From the NCBI GenBank assembly GCA_946894095.1, contig OX335657.1:14384001-14448000 (forward strand): a stretch of DNA of 64,000 bases, given 5' to 3'. The translations under genes and the position numbers were made by a program. How positions within the stretch are numbered: position 1 is the first letter of the stretch; each line of letters begins with the position of its first letter. Positions 47,301-57,500 of the stretch are shown piece by piece. The notes beneath the pieces are model-generated. The model did not search any database. It saw only the letters and a program-made list of their open reading frames with translations, and was not told the origin of the DNA. This DNA is from Incurvaria masculella. Taxonomy: Eukaryota; Arthropoda; Insecta; Lepidoptera; Incurvariidae.

Positions 47301-50300
47301 CTATTGATTTAAAATAGCAGTCATGCAGAAACAACAAAACTTTAAACAGCAATTCGGTTGCACCAAACATCTTATTATCACTGAATATTTCAAGCCATTA
47401 TTTTTGGTATTTCTAAGATCGATGCTGGTCATTTGCTGGTACATACTGAAAGCGAACTATGAACATCTCCAATAGATTCCTTTTTTTACTTTCTTGCATG
47501 GGTCGATACACATCGGCGAATGCTGGATCTTTGCCAATATTACGTTGCTAATCTTGGCATTGATTATAACTGCTCGTCGATCGAAAGTGTCGATCTTGAA
47601 ACGGATTATTATCTTTAGAAAAAAAACTTGAAATTGTTTACCTGTTCAAAAATTTATACCTGTCTACGTCAGTTTTATCACCCAAGATTTTATTCCTCAG
47701 AGGTCACTTAATAATAAAGCTTTTCAAAGCAAGTGATGGAAAACTCTTAAACAATTGGGGCCACAATGAAATATCTAAAATATTTAAGAATTCAATATTT
47801 CAATATACCTAGTTAAAAACCTAGCAGATAAAACCTCAGATTAAAAAAATCCCGGCCAAGTGCGAGTCCGATACCGTACCATCGTACAATATTTAACCCA
47901 AAACATTACGTTTTTTGGTAGGCGGCCCCTTATTTTTTTTTTATTTATTTGTTGTTACAACGGCATAACAAATACTCACTCTGTGACAATTTCAGCTGCC
48001 TACCTATTACGGTTTCGAGAGATACAGCCCCGTGACAGACGGACGGACGGACGGACGAATGGACGGACGGATGGACGGACGGACAGCGGAGGCTTAGTAA
48101 TAGGCTTCCGTTGGCACCCTTCGGGTACGGAACCCTAAAAAGAGGGTGATGTGCAAACTAGCGCGTGTAATATGCGACCCGCTTTGTCCAATTTTTTAAA
48201 GCTACCATGCCACAAGCAAACCTAGTCGCAAACGTATAGGAGGTTTGTGTCGGTGTGTCTCGTCTTGGCGAACGCATTTCGGGAGTACATTTACGCGTGG
48301 TGGCGATGTTTGGACTGTGTGGCTTGGCCAACTTCCCATACGATTATACGAGCATGCGCACTTTGTCCATGCGATGGAGGCACGATAACGACCACATTTC
48401 ACTTCTCCTTCCTTCTCTCTTCTGTGGATAAAACGGTTCTTACAGACGAAATGCGCAGGATGAAGATTAGGGCGCATGCTCGTAGCAATCTAGGGTTTGA
48501 ATGCTGATTCACAATTTTTTACTTTAATAAATATTTTCAATCCTCAGATAGTACTTATCGGACTGATAGTATAAACTCACGTTGGTCAAAATACGGATAG
48601 TAATTGCCGGAGAATTATATCTTCTATCACAATAATCGGACTATAATTTTACTAATAAACATATGGACTTACTTTATCTGATTGATAAGCAGAAGCATAA
48701 ATTCATTAATTCTACTGAAAATTTTCTATTTCCGTTTCAGCTGCGTAGTTCCATGGAACTGGGGCGGTACCTTATAGCCGCCCGTGACCTGCTACCCGGA
48801 GAGCATGTCCTGACTGAATCTCCACTGGTCTTCGGCCCCAAGTCCACCCCTGACTACGAGGCGATCATGCCTTGTGTGGGATGCTATCGGCCAGTTCTGA
48901 CCGAGTGTGGCGAGCGATGTCCAAAGTAAGATATTTTTTTATAGAATTTGATGGACATGGCTTGTAGGTACCACACATACTGCAAATATATTAGCCCAAC
49001 ACACCGCATTTTCGAAGGTATTTGGTCGCCATGCTAGTGACTGCTCTTTATATGAGCACAGATACATATACGTGGCTGGAAAAGCGGACCATTTTCACTG
49101 TCGTTTCGAACTGCTTTCATCCTTTTATTCATTTCATGATAGTAAACACTGGGCAGGCTTGAACCTACCTCCTAGCCTATGATTTTACATGGGCTTTAAT
49201 GGATTTTTCTTAATGAAAATGCACGGAAAGAAAATGATGCATTGGATTTGAATATTTTCCGCATTCTTCAGCCTCGATTCGAGCACCTCTGGTTGATGGG
49301 TGACCATTTTCAACCGTTGAGGCTGACCTTGGTTCGTATTCCACGTAAAACTATAGGTCCCTTCCTTTCTTGCTCGATGGGATGGTTAAGCCCGCCCAGG
49401 TTTTTTTTTTTTTTTTATGTGACTGGACATGGATGGCTAATACCACAAGTTCTGTCATGGTATTAGCCCAACACACCACATGGGAACTAGGTGCCATGCC
49501 AGGACCTTCCTTATATTGCACCATGGTTGTTACCATCGCATTTAATGAACGATGGTCGATGCGGCAAATGAAAATTGTCCGTGTTTTCCATCCATTTTAT
49601 TGTAGCCGGGTAATATAAGGAAGCTCCTGGCATAGCACCTTGTCCCCATGTGGTGTGTTAGGCTAATATTTGACGGTCAATTTGGTATTAACCATCCATG
49701 TCCAGTTACAAAAAAATGCTCTATTATACAGGTGCGGTTGGCCTGTGTGCTCCGGTCACTGTCCAGGCTTGAAAGATCCTTTGCACCATGGTCTTGAGTG
49801 CATTGTGCTAAGTCTCAGACCAGGCTGTGCTGTTAATGATATGGCCGACTATTACAGGTAACAATAACATTAGTTGTAATATAAAATTAGGAATGAATAC
49901 TTAAAATGATTTCTTTATTTTATTTGACTATATTGTTTCGCAGACACGACGCATTGTTGCCGTTAAGGTGTCTGTTACTACAACAAAGAGCTCCAAAAAA
50001 GTGGAAAAAACTAATGGAGATGCAATCACATATCGATTGCAGGGCAAAGGGCACCGAAGTATATGAGTAAGCAAAAAAATGATTCGTAAAAATCTATTTT
50101 TTTAAACCTCATATGAGCAGGATTCTTAACAATATTTTGCATTCTTTCAGAGAAACTGATCAATTCATCGTGAAGTACTTAATGGATAATTTCTTAACTG
50201 TACTCAAATCTGTGGAAAAGGATTTAAACAAGGTAGTTATTCTCATATGAGCAGGATTCTTAACAATATTTTGCATTCTTTCAGAGAAACTGATCAATTC

Positions 50301-51404
50301 ATCGTGAAGTACTTAATGGATAATTTCTTAACTGTACTCAAATCTGTGGAAAAGGATTTAAACAAGGTAGTTATTCCCGAAGTGTCTTCAGAACTCATAC
50401 ATCGAATTTGCGGCATCATTGACACAAACGCACTTGAGATCCGTCTTAACAACGGATCTGAACTTCTCGGATTGTACACCAATACTTGCATCATGGAACA
50501 CAATTGCATAGCTAACACCAAGCACACCTTTGACTTGGGTAGCACAGACGAAGATAATATGCACAAAATTACCGTTAAAATCGTAATACCGGTCCAGAAA
50601 GATGACCACATAACAACAATGTACAGCCATGCTCTTTGGGGCACCCAAGCCAGGAGACAACATTTGCGAGATACAAAGTTTTTCGATTGTAAATGTGAAA
50701 GATGTCGCGATCCAACTGAATTGGGGACATATTTGAGCGCAATGAAATGTCTTGGTGATGGCGTGAACCCTTGTGATGGAATTCATTTACCCGAAGATCC
50801 CTTAGATGAAAACAGTGAATGGGCTTGTAGTAAATGTGTGATCAAAGTAAAAAGTGATCAGGTTAACTATATAATATCTCAAATGGGTGAAGAAGTCGAT
50901 GCCGTTCAAATGGCCAATCCATCTGTATCTATGTTGGAAAATCTTTTGGAAAAGTTGTCGACATTTCTACATCCCAATCATTATCATTTGTATTCAATAA
51001 AGCATTCTTTAATTCAACTTTATGGATATCAGCAAGGATACTTACCACTCCAACTATCAGATGAGATTCTAGAGAAAAAAATCAAAATGTGCCAAGAACT
51101 CATTAAGGTAACTAAAATTTTGGATCCAGGAAATGCCAGGTTATGTTTGTACTCAGGAGTCTTACAACATGAGCTGCACCTAGCTCTTGTTCTTACTGTT
51201 AAGAAGGCTAAAAGAGACAATAAGGTGAAGGACGAAGCAGAATTAAGACCATTGATAAAAAAAGCAAAAGATGCTTTGGATCAGGCGTCGACAGCTCTTG
51301 AAGAAGAAACCATTGAAAGCGCTGGGAAAAAACTACATTCGCTGGTACAAGAAACTCAAAAAGCCTTTGAGAAATGGTGTTCAGAGATTAAAGTAGTTTT
51401 CTAA
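44322..51404 (+). CDS. SmydA-8: MYND-SET protein, SmydA-8/msta-like, 5 exons
   Basis: Exons: 44322-44468, 48741-48925, 49732-49857, 49944-50066, 50285-51404; all GT-AG, phases match, 566 aa. Exon 1 encodes the MYND finger (C9, C12, C20, C23, C29, H33, H41, C45). Exons 2-3 give the SET N-part (GRYLIAARDLLPGE) and the insert CGWPVCSGHCPG; exon 4 gives DALLPLRCLLLQQ, typical of msta-type proteins. Exon 5 has EHNCIAN (265-271) where active Smyd proteins have NHSCxPN, then the post-SET CKCERC (329-334) and a helical C-terminal tail. The loss of N and P in that motif hints at weak or no methyltransferase activity. The 5' edge of exon 5 is preceded by an exact 134-bp duplicate. A polyadenylation signal AATAAA is at 51528. 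It is divergent to the paralog at 38202 and convergent with the protease. Confidence 0.9.
44840..45170. mobile_element. TIR MITE family M, copy 2 (SmydA intron 1)
   Basis: Ends TGTCACCTAAATTGGCG and CGCCAGTTTAGGTGAGAACT. Internally GATCGACTGGCGTTTTCAAA and TTACGCCGACTCCGCGTTTT are the reverse complement of blocks in the copy at 18183. Confidence 0.7.
45474..45605 (+). mobile_element. AGTGCGAGTCGG repeat, 5' fragment (SmydA intron 1)
   Basis: AAGTGCGAGTCGGACTTGCA and GAAGGGTTCCGTACCATCGT, then poly-A and CACGTTTTTTG. It is truncated before the (GGAC)n part. Confidence 0.75.
46020..46330 (-). mobile_element. SINE family H, diverged copy (SmydA intron 1)
   Basis: It contains GATACCATCGCATTGAATGA, ACGATGGTCTAAGG and ATGACGGTAGGTTGGTATTA, matching the family body around 49520-49690. 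Confidence 0.5.
47850..48137 (+). mobile_element. AGTGCGAGTCGG interspersed repeat (SmydA intron 1)
   Basis: It runs from CCCGGCCAAGTGCGAGTCCG through a (GGAC)n tract (48038-48087) to GGTACGGAACCCTAAAAA. A short deletion removes part of the GGACTCGCAC block. Confidence 0.8.
48945..49700. mobile_element. Cluster of SINE family H copies (SmydA intron 2)
   Basis: Partial copy at 48945-49110; promoter half at 49285-49345 (GATGGGTGACC, GGTTCGTATTCCACG); poly-T, then a full body at 49417-49560 (GTGACTGGACATGGATGGCT, ACACCACATGGGAACTAGGT); an inverted body follows to 49700. The last two face each other, forming a large imperfect palindrome directly upstream of exon 3 (49732). Confidence 0.65.
50108..50375 (+). 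repeat. Exact 134-bp tandem duplication across the exon 5 acceptor
   Basis: The segment from CTCATATGAGCAGGATTC to AACAAGGTAGTTATT occurs at 50108-50241 and again at 50242-50375 with no difference I can see. Each copy contains the acceptor TTTTGCATTCTTTCAG and the first 91 bp of exon 5. Only the second copy joins the rest of the exon. Using the first acceptor leads to TGA at 50248. Confidence 0.9.
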
Positions 51405-51527
51405 AATTGGATTTGTTGATATAATCAATGGTGCTTAAATATTTGTTTAATGGTTTTTGCAAGTTAATCATGCATTTTTATGGGAATACTTTACTTTTAA
51501 ATTAAACCAAGGTCATATTTTTTTTTT

Positions 51528-51533
51528 AATAAA
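51528..51533 (+). promoter_or_regulatory. Polyadenylation signal of the plus-strand SmydA gene
   Basis: AATAAA, 124 bp after the stop codon at 51404 and just after a T-rich run. It is the only AATAAA between the two convergent stops on this strand. Confidence 0.6.
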
Positions 51534-51582
51534 TATTTTCATGAATTATCACAGATCGTTTTAAGGTACACTTTGTAATAAT

Positions 51583-54500
51583 CTACTTAGGATACCATTC
51601 CAAGCCGTCACTTGCGATACGAGCTCTATCTTTCTCTTCTATGCTTTTGACTATCCAGTCCATATACTGCGACACCCTGGTATAGATGCCGGGCAGTCTC
51701 TCCCGCGCGCAGCCGTGTCCGGTGGATACTACCCCGGCAACCAGCGATCTGCCCGAATCCTCACGTACCATAAGAGGGCCACCACTGTCCGCCTAGAAAC
51801 AAAAGATATGAAAGATATTTTCACAAACAGTGAAATTTACAATATGACGCCAGATCCGATATTACATATTCGTGAAGCATTGCAGAGGAACCGAATATGA
51901 TGAGTTAGTTATTTTTTTTTTGTAAACAACAAATAGAGATTTTCATTCACCATTATAAGAAAAACATCAATATGCAACAAGAAAAACCTCATCAGCCCCA
52001 CAACACATGCGTAGTCTCACGGGAAACTGAGGATAGTGTATCGATATTAAAGAGTTTTGTCGCATAAGGCCAATTGTTGCTTCAATTATAACTTCAGTGT
52101 ATTTAAGTTATCACTAGCCAAAGGGTGCAAATAGTTATACAGATAAAGCGACAGCCGAAATGAGCCCCTTATGTTTTGCAAACCTGTTCTATGCTCTGTG
52201 AAAATTGCAACCCTCATTCCTCCCCATCCACCTATATTGGTGGTACTTTCCAAAGAGGGTCAGAGCATCCTTTTGTTTTGGAACCTGGCCTTTGAAAACC
52301 AACTGTGTCTCAGATTATTGGATTGCCGTAACGCCAGCGTATGAAACTGTCTGATGGCGAGTGTCTTTCCTCATACCTTCAATCGTAATCAAACGTAATC
52401 TCAACAAGTTTAAAAGCTGTAAAATGTTTTGCAAAGCGGCTGGCATCGCGCCAATTAAAGCGTATTTGGTCGACCCAGGGACCTTAAGTCTATCAAGACA
52501 TCTAACTATTTCTGGTTTGTCTTAAAAACAGTCAAAAGAAAATGTCCATAACAAAAAAAAAAAATCACATTAAAATGAACATGAATTTCAATACTGTTTT
52601 AGAATATTTTTTAACCTGAATTAATAAAATAACATATTTTTATCTATATCTTTCTTAGTATTAGCTTACGAATGTAAGCTATGGTCTCCAACAAACGTAG
52701 CTTACTAATAATTTGAAAAACACTGTTCCAATTTAATTATATTTAGTTAATATCTAATATCAGTTAAAAATAATCTTTTTTTGTTTTTTTGAAAAATCCA
52801 AACCGAATAAAATGAAAGCAAAAATAATATCTTCATACGAATTTAGTATTTCTCTGTGGTTTGACCGAGGATACATTTACAATGAAAAGCAAACACGTGC
52901 TGGCACAGATATTTGTTGCCTGATATTAGATAGAAATGTTAAACTTAAATAAATTGGAAAAGTGGTTTTCAAATGATTAGCAAACTACATTTGTATGGGA
53001 AATGATATTTCCCGATCCTTACGGACCGATTCGATTTCGATGAATGGTGGGAATCACGAAGGTGGGAAGATATATATATTTTTTTCTTTAAAAAAATACA
53101 TCCTGACATCTCTACAAAATGGCGATGTTGCCCTAAGAGGAACCGGGTATCGCAGTTAGTAAGTAGTGAGAATTAATAAATTTAAGTAATTAAATATCGA
53201 AACTAAACTCAAAACTCACGCAGAAGATAAATGAAATATAAATGATGAATAGCCCATAAGAAATAGAGCAAGCAAAACAGGTTCTAATGCAAATTCAAAC
53301 GAGATGCCAAGTCTCTGAATACATTCGAAATTCAAATACATTGCAAGGTAAATAAAACGAAAACAATAGACAGCGCTGCTAGGATCAATGGGGAAGGCCA
53401 TTGTTAAAGTGGCGCTAGCATTACTTGCCCCGATTAGTATAGAAGATTTAGTGAAGCATTTTTTTTCCATTTGAAGACATCTTAGTGCAATCACAACAGA
53501 GTATATTTTTTTCAACGCCTAAGACCTAGAAATATGAAAATTTAGTTCGCTATTATAGAAGAAGAATTACAAAGTAAATGACTATAAAAATAAACAATGT
53601 AAATTAAGCCACCTACTAAACAACGATATTCGAAAAAAAATTAATCATGAATATGTCACAGTAACACAGAAATAACAATTTCACAGCTATGAAGCTTGCC
53701 CTTGTGAAAACTGTAAAAAGCTTTAGTTGGCCTTCCCCAATTATCAATTGGCAATAGTTTTGTCTGGTCGCAGACCCATCATGCGACCACTCAAAATAAA
53801 CGCCCCGACCTGATCTAACTTCCTGTCATGTCAAATTTTTTTTTCGTTATATCATGGGAAACACTGGTAGTAAACCCATCATGCGACCACTCAAAATAAA
53901 CGGCGACCTGATCTACCTGTCTGTCATGTCAAAATTAGTTTTCGTTATATCTTGGGAGACACTGGTCGTAGACCCATGATGCGACCACTCAAAGTAAACG
54001 TCCCGACCTGATCTACCCGTCTGTCATGTCAAAATTTGTTTCGATGAAGTAACGACTCGCTAAACCGGAGTGAAACACGTGTGCTTCGGTTGAAGATCAT
54101 ATATTCACTGAATTAAGTATTGGCGTGCGCACGCGGCGCACGTAAAGAAACATAGCTGACGACGCAGCAGTCAGGTTACACATAATGTAGCTTACGCTAC
54201 AATATCATGGGAAACACTGGTCGTAGACCCACCATGCGACCGCTCAAAATAAACGCCCCGACCTGATCTACCTGTCTGTCATGTCAAAATTTGTTTTCGT
54301 TGTATCATGGGAAACACTGGTTGTAGAACCATGATGCGACCACTCAAATTGAACGTCCCGACCTGATCTACCCGTCTGTCATGTCAAAATTTGTTTTCGT
54401 TATATCATGGAAAACACTGGTCGTAGACCCATCATGCGACCACTCAAAATAAACGCCTCGACCTAATCTACCTGTCTGTCATGTCAAAATTGTTTTTTGT

Positions 54501-57500
54501 TATATCATGGGAAACACTGGTCTTAGACCCATCATGCGACCACTCAAAATAAACGCCCCGACCTGATCTACCCGTTTGTCATGTCAAACCCATCAAGCCC
54601 CGATCTGATCTACCTGTCTGTCAGGTCAAAATTTGTTTTCGTTATATCATGGGAAACACTGGTCGTAGACCCATCATGCGACCACTCAAAATAAACGCCC
54701 CGACCTAATCTACCTGTCTGTCATGTCAAAATTTGTTTTCGTTATATCATTGGAAACACTGGTCGTAGACTAGCGATGGGCGATTGCGAATGAAAACAAT
54801 CGAATTATTCGATTGTTCCCGTTATTCGATTCATTCGAATACAAATCTACGTTATTCGATTGTTGCACAGCGCTGCTCTGTGGCGCTACAGCGGAGCGGA
54901 CGAGCGTCCAATTATTATAAGACACTTCGGCGCGGGGCGACCGCGCGACTGACGCGAGTGAACGAGATACAATCGACGAGCGCGCATACGCGACCTCACG
55001 CAATTGTACGCGCCGCGCACAATCGACGAGCAGCGCATAACTAGGTACGCACCGCACCGAATACAATTGCACGCAGTAATAGGGTTCCGTTTTCGACATC
55101 AACAACGACGAATAACGACGACAACGTCGCCAACGTCGAAAAAAAGATGTTCAAACGACAAAAGACGCGGCACTCGCTGCCGCGGCAAATAGCAGCTAAA
55201 TAGAGGATACTGCGTACCAGGCGACCACAGGAGAGCAAAGTGAACTAAAAAAACGGGCCAAGTGCGAGTCGGACTCGCACACGAAGGGTTCCGTACCATC
55301 AACACCAAAAATCACGTTTCTTTTGTATGGGCCCCCCTTTAATTTTTATATATTTTTTTAATTTACCTATTTGTTGTTATAGCGGCAAAATAAATACACA
55401 CTCTGTGAAAATTTCAGCTGCCTACCTATTACGGTTCATGAGATAGAGCCCTGTGACAGACGGATGGACGGACGGACGGACGGACGGACGGACGGACGGA
55501 CGGACGGACAGACGTATGGACGGACGGACGGACGGACGGAGAGCAGAGGCTTAGTAATAGGGTTCCGTTTTCACCCTTTGGGTACGGAACCCTAAAAAGT
55601 GTCGACACTACTTGTCACATTCCTTGGAATAAGCGACGTAGGTACCTGCTTAGTACAAAAAAGTAAATTTACTTCACTTGTGTCGCGGGAGGAATTTGGT
55701 TTTTGTTTCGGCTCTCACTACTAATGAAGAATGACGTAACGACCATCAAGTTTATTGAAAAATAATTCTTATTTTTATCAATTTACCTATCAATTTGGGA
55801 GACAAAAAAGTAGATTTTTCTCCGTTTTCATCACTGTGCTACGGCGCTATGAACGGCGATATAATGTTGTAAGTCGCGTGGCGTCATTTTTTGCGCGCTC
55901 GTTGCATGGAAATTATTTCTCCATCGTCTCACGTTTATCCTTTTTAAAAGCGTTATTTTACTTTTTATTGTATCAAATGACGTTTATACTTTTTAAAATT
56001 GTTTCTCAGGTAAAAACTTTTACCAAAACCTATTATTATGTAATATTTTTTTATATGTGTAAATCAATTAAGTCTAACCCACGCTATAATTATATACTAT
56101 ACACCATTAACAATAAAAAGTAAAAAAACAGAAAAAAAAATTGTAACCTACAGGATTCGAACCGACATCCCCCATCGAACAATAACTGTAGATAAGACGT
56201 CTCACGCGCTACACCAACCAGCTACTGACGATCAATGTGAAAATAGTAAATCCTTTCATGAAGTAGAGATCTGACGAAATGGTTGCTGTTTTCTAGCAGC
56301 AATGTGAATAATATGGCGGGTGATCTCGAGCCTTGTGATTGGTTGTATGATCATTGACGACTTGCCGCGGGATCGATACAACTTTTACGAAGTTCCAGCG
56401 ACGGCGTATAGGTGTCGCTCTAACAATATCTCATTTCAGTTTTATCCTAAGATTCGCGGCGCCACTGCCGCTTCGGCGTCTAGCGGAGCGGTGGGGGGGA
56501 AATCGGGAATTTGTCTAGCTTCATACGCAGCCTTAAGACAAAACAATTGCTAACTGCGGCTTAATTGTATGCAGTGCCAAAGCCAAGTTTAACTCTTTTG
56601 TCAGTTTTCTTCTGTCAGTATGCAGTTTTTAGGGTTCCGTACCCAAAGGGTGAAAACGGAACCCTATTAGAAGCCTCCGCTGTCCGTCCGTCCGTCCGTC
56701 CGTCCGTCTGTCACAGGGCTGTATCTCATGAACCGTAATAGGTAGGCAGCTGAAATTTTCATAAAGTGTGTATTTATTTTGCCGCTATAACAACAAATAG
56801 GTAAAATAAAAAAATAATAAAAATTAAAGGGACCTCATACAAAAAACCTAATTTTTTTGTGTTAAATCTTGTACGATGGTACGGAACCCTTCGTGTGCGA
56901 GTCCGACTCGCACTTGGCCGGTTTTTTGTATTTGTGTAGAATATCAAATGCATAACATTGCGGTTGAAGATTTTTAGTAAGGTTTAAGTGAGTAAGCAAA
57001 AGGAGAAATATGACAACAGACCCAGCAGGAGTCCCGGCCGCCATGTTCGTGGCCAGCGCACATCTGTGTCGGGGTGACCTGAATCTTCTTCCCCTGGGAG
57101 TGGTACCACAGCGTGCACTCCGAGTTCTCCACCACTGTCACATCCACCTTCTGCAGGACATTGGGCCTCATACCTGTTCAGAAACATTCACTTTAATCAT
57201 AAATTAAGTGTTAAAACCTTAAGCTTAAATTACAATAAATTGTTGTGCTCAAAACACAGAATGATCTAGTCGATGGTTAACGAAGCGAAACAAACCTGCA
57301 AATAGACTTTAATAGCTAGTAGGTAACTACAATTTTTTTTTCGCTCACATACTTTTTAAGCACGTTTGATCTAAATGCTGATGCCAAACTTACATTTACA
57401 AATATACCAAATATCACGCCATTTCTCCAAGAGTGTAGACAGAGATAATAGAGCGCCATGTGATCACAGCTTCTTCTAGATTCATGCATTTGATACGTGT

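Noticed and set aside
50247..50284. ATG at 50247 as the start of a separate SET protein
   Set aside because: It lies in the duplicated intron segment. The real coding sequence enters at 50285 from exon 4 with a matching phase.
54784..54880. Clustered TTATTCGATT / AATCGAAT motifs as a transcription-factor array
   Set aside because: Short AT-rich palindromic repeats next to a tandem array, with nothing to support binding or promoter activity.
56145..56230. Functional tRNA gene on the minus strand
   Set aside because: A and B boxes are present, but the T and acceptor stems do not pair. A SINE head is more likely.
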